This document shows, piece after piece, positions 52,228 through 61,200 of a stretch of 64,000 nucleotides of DNA. How positions within the stretch are numbered: the stretch's first letter is position 1; each line of letters starts with the position of its first letter. Source of the stretch: Terrabacter tumescens (GTDB lineage Bacteria > Actinomycetota > Actinomycetes > Actinomycetales > Dermatophilaceae); contig NZ_BMNZ01000002.1 in the NCBI RefSeq assembly GCF_014646815.1, positions 1 to 64,000 of the forward strand, in the 5' to 3' direction. A model generated the notes under the pieces. It made no database searches and was not told where the DNA came from. It saw nothing but the letters and a program-made list of their open reading frames with translations. The translations under genes were made by a program, and so were the position numbers.

Positions 52228-55200
52228 TCAGGGGATGCTGTTCCGGGTCGAGACGAAGCTGTCGAACCAGGCCGTGCCCGCCATGGTCGACGTGGTGGTG
52301 GGTCCGGAGGTGATGCCGAGGCGGACCGCCTGGACCTGCATCGCCGAGCCGGTGTTGTTCCCGGTGCGGGTGTCGCGCAGGGTGCCGTCCACGAGCAGGC
52401 GGAGCGAGCCGCCCGTCCCCTGGACCCAGTCGACCCGGACGGTGTGCGAGCCCGTGGAGAGGCCGACTGCCGGACCCGTCGTGTTGCCGGTCGTGTTGCG
52501 GTTCATGACGATCCGCAGCTGTCCGGCGGTGGCGCCCGTGCCGACGCGGTGGAACTGCACCGCGAAGGCTTGGCCGGTGGCCGTCCGTCCCTCGAAGACC
52601 GTCACCCAGGCCGTCGCGCTGGCGCCGGTGGACAGGGTGTTCGGGTGGAAGGCGAACTGGGCGTGGTAGGTCACCTCGTTGGCCGGGCTCTCGTCGACGA
52701 CGTAGGCGGGGGCGTTGCGCGAGCCCACGGTCGCCGCGAGTCCGACGTTGCCGCCGCCGTTCGGCAGACCCGCTGCCGTCGTGCCGGCGACCGACCCGAC
52801 CTTCGTCGTCCAGGTCGACAGCGTGCTGTCGAACGAGTCGCTGAAGATCGCGTTGGGCCGCACGACCCTGACCGAGACCGACGAGGCGTTGCTCCAGTTG
52901 CCGGCCGCGTCCTGGACGCGGAGGTTGAACTGGACGGTGCCGTTGGCGATGCCTGCGAGCGGGATCGACGCCGTGATGCCGGTGCCCGTGTCGGTGGTCT
53001 GCACGCGGGTGGCCTTGCCGGCGCCGGGGTCGGTCGTCCCGGTCCAGTACTCGGCGCCCTGGAAGCGGGGGCCGGTCATGGACGGGATGACGGCCTCGGT
53101 GACCGGGGCGGCCACGTCGAGAGCGGCCGCGCCGTTCGTCGGGTTGGGCGACGCCGTCAACGTGCCGAGGACGGGCGCCGTCCTGTCGACGTAGAGTCGC
53201 ACGAGCGAGTTGGCACCCGTGAGGCTGCCCCAGTTGCCCGCGGCGTCCTTGCCGTGCACGTAGACCTTGTGCTCGCCCGCCGTCATGGCCTTGACCTGCG
53301 TCAGCGGGATGAGGCCGTAGACCTGCTCGGTCGGGGAGTCGAAGGCTCCGTCGACGGCGATGAGGCTGAGGCCCTTGCCGAAGGCCGGGGTCGTGCTCGT
53401 CGGGTCGATGAACGCCTCGCCGGCGAGGACCTTGCTCTGGAGCCCGCCGCTGGTGTCGCGGTCCTGCAGCTCCGCAGAGATCACGAGGTAGCCGGGGTAG
53501 GCCTTCGAGCCGACCACCCCGTTGCTCGGGTTGGGTCCGACGGTCGCGGCGTTGACCGCGGGTGCGGTCAGGTCGACGGTCAGGTCGACGGGCACGGCCG
53601 GGCCCCAGATGTGCTGGGAGTTGCGGCTGTGGACCCAGACCTGGGCCGTCCCCTCACCGAGGGCCGTGACCTGCGCGGCCGGGATCGACCCGGTCTCGGC
53701 GACCTTGGTGGCCACCCGGTTGAGGGTCATCGGCGTGCCCTGGCCGTCGGTGCCGGCGGCTGCGCCGACGAAGTACTCCGCGTCGGTGATCGTGCCGCCC
53801 GCCGCGGTGTCGTCACCGGTCGCGTTGACCGTGACGGCGCCCGTGCCGTTGGCCGGCGACGGGGTCACGCTGAGCGCGACCGTCTGCGGACCGGTCTTGG
53901 CCAGGTTGAGGATGACCGACCCGACGACGCCCCAGTTGCCGTCGGAGTCGAGGCCGCGCACGAAGATCGTGTGCTTGGCCGACGTGAGGCAGTGCAGGTC
54001 GAGAGGCGGGGCCGGCAGGGCACAGTCGGCGGCGGTCGCCACGGCCGGGATGGTCCCGGTCGCAGTCGCGCTCGTCGTGCCGAACGGGCCGGACATGGCC
54101 TGACCGAAGCCCGGCCCGACCGTGACGGCGTCGTCGACGACGAGCTCGGCGCCGCTCACGAGGTGGTTGCCCGTCGTCGCATCGCTGACCGTCGCCGTGA
54201 CGGTGACCGCACCCGTCCCGTCGGACGGGTTGGGCGTGACCTTGATGGCGGTCGACACCGGCCCGATCTTGTCGAGGCTCGGCGCCGGCGCGTTGGTGTC
54301 GAGGAAGGTCAGCATGCCGCCGAAGGCCACCGACAGGGGGTCGCCGGCGTTCTGGCCGGCGTTGTCGAGACGGGCCGCCGACTCGAAGACCGCGATCTTC
54401 GACTCGGGACCGGTCGGGACCGTGACGAGGGCGTCGACGGTGACGCCCGGGTCGACCGCCGCGACGACCGACGGCTCGGCGAACGCCAGCCCGTGCCCGT
54501 CGTGCGACAGGACCGTCTGCTCGGTGCCCAGCGTGCTCATGGAGTGCAGCTCGGAGCCGACGTTGACGTAGTGCAGCAGCACCGTGTGCCCCTGGTCGGT
54601 CGGCACGGGGTCGCTCGACGGGAAGGGCTTGCCGTTGATGAGGCGGTAGGCCGGGTGGAACTCGCGCATGTCGAAGGTCGTCGGGTGCGCGTTGAAGGCC
54701 GGGTCGATCTCGCTGAGCACGAGCACCGACTCGTCGTCGAAGGAGTGGCCGTATGCCGTGCCGTCGCCGAGCACGACGAGCGCACCCGCGAGCCCCATGG
54801 CGACCTGCCGGGCGCCGCCCGCGGTGTGGCCGGCCTCGTAGAGGAAGGTGCCGGCCCGTCCCGCAGTGAAGGTGTAGCGCGCGCTCGCGCCCGGGGTGAT
54901 CCCGGTGACCTCGGCCGTGGCCGAGAGCCCCTCGGTGATGGCCGAGGCGGGCTGCCCGGGCAGGGCGAGGGCGGTCGGCTCGGCCAGGCCGTTGTGCACG
55001 GTCAGGACGACCCGGTCACCCTGCCGGGCGATGATGACCGGACCGGGTGCCGAGGCCGGCCCGTCCGCGGTCGTCGAGTAGCCCCAGATCGGGATCGGTT
55101 GTCCGAGAACCTGGTTGGTCCCCGTCTTGGCCCAGAGGTCGCACGCGACCGTCTCGGGCGTCGTGCCGGCGGCCGGCGTGACCGTGCACCCGGGGGTGTT

Positions 55201-55416
55201 GGGCGTCAGCTTGCCGACGGGCACCGCGGGAGCGGCCGGTGCTGCGGCGGGAGCCGAAGCGGGAGCCGACGCGGGAGTGGACGCGGACGCCGAGGCCGGC
55301 GACCCGGCATACGCCGTCGTGGCGCCGAGGGCCGTGCCCGCGAAGGGGACGGACGCGAGCGTGGCGGCCACGGCGGAGACGCCGAGACGGTGCCGGAGGC
55401 TGTGTCGAGAGGTCAT
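52228..55416 (-). CDS. Secreted cupredoxin/multicopper-oxidase-like protein with repeat modules
   Basis: 1062-residue exported protein: signal peptide, Ala/Ser/Pro linker, then a cupredoxin-type region (about 70-390) related to multicopper oxidases but without an intact HCH cluster; then four about 100-residue modules each starting with a [TSG]P[NS]PxNG motif, probably Ig-like; and a C-terminal concanavalin/LamG-like domain (about 860-1062). No membrane anchor or sorting signal is visible, so it is secreted or wall-associated. It may be a copper-binding scaffold or accessory to the oxidases encoded upstream. Ten bases separate it from the preceding gene. Confidence 0.78.
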   Translation of the reverse strand: MTSRHSLRHRLGVSAVAATLASVPFAGTALGATTAYAGSPASASASTPASAPASAPAAAPAAPAVPVGKLTPNTPGCTVTPAAGTTPETVACDLWAKTGTNQVLGQPIPIWGYSTTADGPASAPGPVIIARQGDRVVLTVHNGLAEPTALALPGQPASAITEGLSATAEVTGITPGASARYTFTAGRAGTFLYEAGHTAGGARQVAMGLAGALVVLGDGTAYGHSFDDESVLVLSEIDPAFNAHPTTFDMREFHPAYRLINGKPFPSSDPVPTDQGHTVLLHYVNVGSELHSMSTLGTEQTVLSHDGHGLAFAEPSVVAAVDPGVTVDALVTVPTGPESKIAVFESAARLDNAGQNAGDPLSVAFGGMLTFLDTNAPAPSLDKIGPVSTAIKVTPNPSDGTGAVTVTATVSDATTGNHLVSGAELVVDDAVTVGPGFGQAMSGPFGTTSATATGTIPAVATAADCALPAPPLDLHCLTSAKHTIFVRGLDSDGNWGVVGSVILNLAKTGPQTVALSVTPSPANGTGAVTVNATGDDTAAGGTITDAEYFVGAAAGTDGQGTPMTLNRVATKVAETGSIPAAQVTALGEGTAQVWVHSRNSQHIWGPAVPVDLTVDLTAPAVNAATVGPNPSNGVVGSKAYPGYLVISAELQDRDTSGGLQSKVLAGEAFIDPTSTTPAFGKGLSLIAVDGAFDSPTEQVYGLIPLTQVKAMTAGEHKVYVHGKDAAGNWGSLTGANSLVRLYVDRTAPVLGTLTASPNPTNGAAALDVAAPVTEAVIPSMTGPRFQGAEYWTGTTDPGAGKATRVQTTDTGTGITASIPLAGIANGTVQFNLRVQDAAGNWSNASSVSVRVVRPNAIFSDSFDSTLSTWTTKVGSVAGTTAAGLPNGGGNVGLAATVGSRNAPAYVVDESPANEVTYHAQFAFHPNTLSTGASATAWVTVFEGRTATGQAFAVQFHRVGTGATAGQLRIVMNRNTTGNTTGPAVGLSTGSHTVRVDWVQGTGGSLRLLVDGTLRDTRTGNNTGSAMQVQAVRLGITSGPTTTSTMAGTAWFDSFVSTRNSIP

Positions 55417-55426
55417 CGGATCGTCC

Positions 55427-56767
55427 TCAGCTCGTCGGGCAGCCGGCGGCCGGGTCGATGCGGAAGACCGTCATCATGCCGCCGAAGGCTGCTCCGTAGT
55501 TGGTCGCCTGCTGGAGCGCGTGGCTGTGGGCCACGTGGTAGTACTCGCCGCACTCGTTGTTGACGGTGATGTTGGCCGGGTAGCTGCCCTTCGTGCCGAG
55601 GTAGGGGCTCTCGCTGAACCACGTGTCGGCACCGACGAGGAGCTGGTCGGTGATGACGGGCAGCTGCGTCGGGATCGGGTTGGTCGTCGCGTCCCAGTGC
55701 TCGACGTCGCGCCAGTCCATCAGCGCGTCGACGGTCTGGCCGGGCATGACGTCGATGTCGTACTTGAGGTACGAGAGGTCTTGCGGCGCAGTCGAACTCG
55801 TCCCCTGCAGCGCGTGGCCGTCCTTGTTGACGACCCGCTCGTCGCTGCCGTGCGGGTGGAACGGGTAGCTGACCCGGCCCGCGTTGAGGTAGCGGATGAC
55901 GGCCGGCAGCGGGTTGGTGGCGGCGTCCCAGGGCTTGATGTGCACCAGGGCGCCGTACGGCTGGCTCGGCAGCCACGAGGCGTTGTTGGGCGCCAGGGTG
56001 TCCGGCATGCTGCGGCCGTTGATGAGGTAGTAGCGGGCGTTGTAGGCCGACCAGTCGACCGGCTGGCTGCGCTCGACCGCGAGGTGCACCTCGGGGTCGA
56101 CCTCCGAGAGGAGGAAGACGTACTCGTGCTGCGGGCTGAAGGCCGAGTCGGTGCGGTCGTTGACCTGGCCGGCGGCGCCGGCAGGACGCACGACGAGCGC
56201 GCCGTAGAGGCCCATCTGCTGCTGCTTCGTCACGTCGGTGCCGCTCGAGTAGAGATACGTACCAGGCGAACCCGCGGTGAACGTGTAGGTGACCGAGCCG
56301 TCCGTGGCGTCAGCGGCCTGCACCATGGAGGTCAGCGAACCGCCGGTGTCGAGCTGCGGCTGGGCCGGGTTGCCGTTCGCCTTGACCGCCTTCTGGCCGG
56401 GGAAGACGATCGAGGTCGGCTCCGTCAGCGTGTTGTGCAGGATGACGGTGACGGGCTGGCCCGACGTCACGCACAGGACCGGGCCGGGCAGCTGGAACTG
56501 GCCCGAGCTCATCCCGTAGCCCCACATGTAGATGGAGTTGCCGTCGGGCGTGGAGATGTAGCCGGTCCGCGCCGTGAGCGAGAAGGTCTGGTGGGGGTCG
56601 GTCTGGCAGAGCAGCCCCTCGGACGTGGCCGCCTGTGCTCCGGCGGTCGAGCCGATGGCCACCGCGGCCACGAGCGCGCCGACGGCGGCGAGGATGCCGG
56701 AGCGCCGGCGGAGGCGCGCGGCTGACGCCGCGTCACGCGTCCGGGCTCGGGTTCGGTTGAGTCGCAT
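55427..56767 (-). CDS. Secreted multicopper oxidase-like protein lacking the type-1 Cys
   Basis: 446-residue exported protein: signal peptide ending near residue 47, two to three cupredoxin domains. The His motif FHPHGSD (about residue 302) is present, and the position of the C-terminal HCHxxxH motif reads YYHVAHSHALQQ (about 411), with no Cys. Loss of the T1 ligand suggests an altered or inactive redox centre, perhaps a copper carrier or a structural partner. Related in order and composition to the 1062-residue protein. Nineteen bases after the TAT-type oxidase stop. Confidence 0.8.
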   Translation of the reverse strand: MRLNRTRARTRDAASAARLRRRSGILAAVGALVAAVAIGSTAGAQAATSEGLLCQTDPHQTFSLTARTGYISTPDGNSIYMWGYGMSSGQFQLPGPVLCVTSGQPVTVILHNTLTEPTSIVFPGQKAVKANGNPAQPQLDTGGSLTSMVQAADATDGSVTYTFTAGSPGTYLYSSGTDVTKQQQMGLYGALVVRPAGAAGQVNDRTDSAFSPQHEYVFLLSEVDPEVHLAVERSQPVDWSAYNARYYLINGRSMPDTLAPNNASWLPSQPYGALVHIKPWDAATNPLPAVIRYLNAGRVSYPFHPHGSDERVVNKDGHALQGTSSTAPQDLSYLKYDIDVMPGQTVDALMDWRDVEHWDATTNPIPTQLPVITDQLLVGADTWFSESPYLGTKGSYPANITVNNECGEYYHVAHSHALQQATNYGAAFGGMMTVFRIDPAAGCPTS

Positions 56768-56786
56768 GGTCGTCCTCCGTCGGCTC

Positions 56787-58067
56787 TCAGGTGTTCGGCT
56801 GGGTCTGGGGGGCGTACGTGCCGGCCGCGCCGACGCGGAGGACGGTCATCATGCCGCCCCACCCCGGTCCCCCGCCGTTGCCCAGGTAGGCGTAGTTACG
56901 GTCGTAGAGCAGGTATTCGCCGGGCTGGCGCGGCGTGACGAGCACGTCCCGGCTCTCCCCGGGCCCCACGTCGACGGTGTTGGTCACCTGGTAGTTCGTG
57001 GAGCCGTCGCGGCCCCGGAGCAGGCTGGCGTCCTTGGCGATGACCTGCATGTCGACGTTGTCGAGGGTCAGCGGGTGGTTCTGGTAGCCGAGGTTCGACA
57101 GCCGCAGCAGCACGGTCTCGCCCACGTTGCAGGTGATGAGCGACGAGATCGGCTGGTACTGGAGGCGGCCCCCTGCTGTGACCTGCGGGTCGCCGTTGGG
57201 GGCGATCGTGTCGGGGTAGCCGCGGCCGTTGAGCAGCCAGAAGCTCGGCGCGTAGTCGGTCCAGTCGCTGACCTGGATGTGGGCGTCGCGGTAGTGCGCC
57301 GCCGACCACAGCTCGGTGATCATGAACGCGAACTCCCGGTCGTAGCGCGTGCTGCCGTCGCCGTCGTTGTAGGCGTAGGCCAACCGGACGCCGGTCGGGA
57401 CGTTCCCGACACGCGTCCCGTTCTGCTTCGGCCGCACGAAGACCATCCCGGTCATGCCCATCTGCACGTGCTCGACGTCCTCGAAGTGGCAGTGGTACAT
57501 GTACGTCCCGGCGTCGTGCGGACGGTAGAAGTAGGACAGGTCCCGCCCGATCGGCACGGCGAGCGACAGCTCCGGCACCCCGTCGAAGAGCGGGATGGCG
57601 TTGACGAAGCCGTGCCAGTGCAGCGTGTGCCCGTCGAAGAGGTCGGGCCGCATGAGGAGGCCGAGGTTCGAGAGCTTGATCGTCACGTCGTCGCCCTCGT
57701 CGAAGGCGAGCATCGGCGCCGAGATCTGCGCCTTGCCGCGCACCGCCGCGACCTCCTGCGCCGTCGCCATCGCCGTGACGTCACGGAAGCCGAAGACGTA
57801 GGTGTCGAAGGGCGAGGGGGCGAGCGAGTCGGGGAAGAAGGGCAGGTCCGGGGGCGAGCCCGCCGGCATGCTGACCCACCCGTCCGTCCCGGCCAGGTGC
57901 ACCGACTTCGCGGTGCCCGACGCGGCGGCCTGCACCACGGTGGGCCGCGTCGGCTGGGCGAAGCTGAGGCGCGTGCCGAGCAGGACGCTGCCGACGGCGC
58001 CCGCGCCACCCAGCAACATCGCCCGCCGGCCGGGCCCGGTCGTCTCTGAGCGTGTTTCGTCGGTCAT
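56787..58067 (-). CDS. TAT-exported multicopper oxidase
   Basis: 426-residue protein with a twin-arginine signal (GPGRRAMLLGG) and copper motifs HTLHWHGF (about residue 147) and YMYHCHFEDVEHVQMGM (about 190), the latter of T1/T3 form HCH-x5-H-x3-M. The last cupredoxin domain has NHPLTLDN without a full His cluster. So both canonical copper motifs are in the first 200 residues, an unusual arrangement compared with three-domain laccases. It would fold in the cytosol with its copper and then be exported. Start at 58067 has AGGAGA upstream. Substrate could be Mn(II), Cu(I) or phenols. Confidence 0.88.
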   Translation of the reverse strand: MTDETRSETTGPGRRAMLLGGAGAVGSVLLGTRLSFAQPTRPTVVQAAASGTAKSVHLAGTDGWVSMPAGSPPDLPFFPDSLAPSPFDTYVFGFRDVTAMATAQEVAAVRGKAQISAPMLAFDEGDDVTIKLSNLGLLMRPDLFDGHTLHWHGFVNAIPLFDGVPELSLAVPIGRDLSYFYRPHDAGTYMYHCHFEDVEHVQMGMTGMVFVRPKQNGTRVGNVPTGVRLAYAYNDGDGSTRYDREFAFMITELWSAAHYRDAHIQVSDWTDYAPSFWLLNGRGYPDTIAPNGDPQVTAGGRLQYQPISSLITCNVGETVLLRLSNLGYQNHPLTLDNVDMQVIAKDASLLRGRDGSTNYQVTNTVDVGPGESRDVLVTPRQPGEYLLYDRNYAYLGNGGGPGWGGMMTVLRVGAAGTYAPQTQPNT

Positions 58068-58216
58068 CAGGTCTCCTGAGGTCGGTCCGACGGGTCTCGC
58101 CGGACGGGTGGAGCGTGGAGCGGGTCGGGAAGGTTCTGGAAGGCGGGCGACCGGGGTCCCCGGGGCCGGGGGGTCCAGTGGGAGTGCCTGGATGGCCCCG
58201 GGGGCCGGTCGGTGGG

Positions 58217-61200
58217 CTACGGCACGTACTGGTCGGAGCCGGAGTCGAACCGCCTGGCCGAGCCGGTCGGCCTGGCCTGCCCGTCGATGTCGAGGCTGGG
58301 AGCCCTGACGGTGACGGTCCACGGCGTCGTCCTTCCGAGCAGCGTCTGCGTCCCGTAGGTGACCGTGGTGGTCCCACGTCCCTTGCCGTATGCCGTCGCG
58401 GTCGTCCCCGAGAGGTGGTAGTCCGCCCGCAGTCGTGGCGGCAGCAGGGCCGTGACGATGGCCGCCTCACGGAAGGCCGGGTACGTGCGGGCCGCCAGGA
58501 CGGTGACCGTCAGCTCCGGCGTCGGGTCCTTGAACCCGGCGGTGTCTGAGACGGTGACGAACTCCCCTCCGTCCGTGCCGGTCGTCGTCTGGATGACGCC
58601 GCCCACGGGGTGGAGCTGGCCGGGGTCGCCGACGACGCCCATGTCCCACGGGTCGACGGAGTTGTCCGAGCCGTCGGGCAGCGTGCCGCCGATGCCGTAG
58701 ACGTAGCCGCCGATGTAGGTGCCCGCACGGTTGTCGTTGAAGACGTTGTCGAGCAGCACCGGCCGGCTGAACGTCTGCTGCCCGTCCACCTTCAGCAGGG
58801 AGAAGGAGGAGAAGCTGCGGCTGCTGTTCAGGCGGGCCATGAGCGGGACGCTGTTGGGTCCGGTCGAGAGACCCGCGGGCGCCGGGAGGCCGTCCGAGGT
58901 GACCGCGGTCGCCGTCGTCAGGTTGCCCGCCACGGTGTTGTCGGCGATGGTGACGAACGGGGCGTCGTCGAGCGCGATGCCGCCGCCCTCGTGGGCCGAG
59001 ACGTTGTTCGTGATCGTGTTGTTGGTGATCGTGATCGTCTGCGGGTCGTTCTTCGTGACGTGCGTGCCGGCCACCTGGAGCAGTCGGATGCCGCCGCCGT
59101 CGTCGCTCGCGAGGTTGGCGTCGATGACGTTGGAGTCGATCGTCGCCTCGCCCGTGCCGGGGCTGAGGCCGGTCGGGTCGGCCGGCAGCTCGCCGGCGAG
59201 CATGATCGCGCCGCCCTCGTCGTAGGAGCTGTTGAACCAGACGGTGTTGCCGCTGATGGTGCCGCCGTCGTGGCCGCCGGAGTTGCTCATGTAGCCGAAG
59301 GCCGTCAGCGCGCCGCCGTACTCCGCGGAGAAGTTGCCGCAGATGGCGTTGTGCCTGATCGTGTAGCCGTCGCTGCCGGTGAAGAGGCCGATGCCGCCGG
59401 CGAGGTTGGTCCCGCCGTTGTTGAGCACCTGGTTGTCGGCGATGAGCGCGTCGTAGTTGTGGTTGTCGCCCGTGTAGGGCGTGCCGACGCGGATGCCTCC
59501 GCCGTAGCTGCCGCTGTTGCCGACGATGAGGTCGTCGGTGATGCGGACGCCGCGGTTGTTGTTGTGCAGGTAGATCCCGCCGCCCTGGGTGACGAGCGCG
59601 CCGGTGGCGCCGTAGGGCGTCGTGACGCCGCCGGTCAGGACGTTGACGTTGCCCGGGAAGTCGGACTGGGCTCCGCCGGTGACCTGCAGTCCGTCGATCG
59701 CGACGGGGTATGCCGTGTCGTCGAGTCGCGCTGCCGAGGCTGCGGGGTCGTCGAGCACGGTCACCGTGGCGGCGTCGGGCACGTCGAGCTCACCGCTGTA
59801 ACGCAGCCGCGAGAGCAGCGCGATCCAGGCCGTCCCACCGGGCAGGTCCGGGCTGAAGCCGGAGCCGTCGATGATCGAGCCCGCGATCCACTTCTGCGAT
59901 CCGTCCGCCTGCGGGACGAAGCCGCCGGGGCCGACGCCCTGGATGGCGACGCGGTGGTGGACGATGACGTTCTCGTTGTACTCGCCGCGCGGGTTGAGCG
60001 CGGTGGGCGTGCCGGGCCAGACCACGACGAGCCAGTACCTGCGGGCCGAGGTCGGTGCCGCTGCCTCGAGCGCCTTCTGAACGGTGTCGTACTGCGTGCC
60101 CGGTCGGACCTCGACGACGTTCGGGTTGTAGGCCGTCGAGGCGTTGGTTCCCGGTGCGGACCCGAGGTTCCAGATCGTGATGCCGTTGTACGTCGAGCGC
60201 TTGGCGGCCGTGGTGATCGAGACCTTGAGGGCGCCCCGGGAGGTCGAGGTCGCGGCCGGGACCGTGAAGGTGATGCTCGTGTCGGACCATGTCCCGTAGC
60301 TCGTGACGGGCACGTTGGTGCCCGCGCTGTTGGTCAGGGTGACGGAGCCGGTGCCGCGGGTGGACCCGAAGCCCGTGCCGGTCACGGTGACGGTGCGTCC
60401 GGTCCCGGTGGGCCGCACGTAGGGGTGGTCGACGGAGAGCAGCTGCGGGTCGGTCGTGCCGAGGTTGCAGCGTGCCGGGTTCGACGCCGTGGTCCCGGGG
60501 GCAAGCACCGTCGCGGCGGCCTGGGTGGGCGCCGTGTCGGTCACGGTGTAGAGCCCGGGCCAGCCCTGGAAGTTGGTGCTGATGGTCCGGTAGGCCGGGT
60601 CGTAGTCCGGGTTCGGGTCACCCGGCGCGCCGGGGTCGTTGCCGGTGAAGCGGTACATGTTCGGGCACGGACCGGCAGGCACCGGGCAGTTGTACGTCCC
60701 GGTCGAGGGCTCGAGGGCCTCGTAGAAGCCGTTGAAGTCGGTGTGCGTGGTGTCGACGAGGCGTCCGCTCCAGTCGTAGAGGCCGACGGGGACGTTGGGC
60801 AGGCCCTGGGCCTCGCCGTAGTTGGCGCTCCGCTTGTCGAGGGACAGGCCGAGGTCGTTGATCGTCAGGCCCCAGAAGTGCGTCGGGAGCGGGACGGGCG
60901 TGAAGAGGTTGAAGTTGGGTGCCACGGTCTGGCCGCTGCGCACGGTGATGAGCTTCGCGTCGCAGAGCGGACGGTCCTGGCCCTGGAAGGGGCTGCCGCC
61001 CCCGGCGAGGAAGGCCGGGTTGGTGACGTCGACCTTGTGGAGCGCACCCGCGCAGCCGGAGATGATGCCGGCTCCCTGCGACGGGGGCTGGGTCGGCGGC
61101 AGCGGGTCGTTGCCGGTGCCCGGTCCGTCGGAGGCGGCCTCCGTCGAGCTCGGCGGGAAGTTCTCCTGGGAGAGGTAGGTGTCACCGTCGAAGACGTTGA

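Noticed and set aside
52201-55563. Open frame of 1120 codons on the plus strand
   Set aside because: Antisense to the secreted cupredoxin protein; no domain, no start signal.
58225-58275. tRNA-like T-arm (GGTTCGACTCC on the minus strand)
   Set aside because: Lies inside the 3' end of the giant gene; no acceptor, D or anticodon arms fit.
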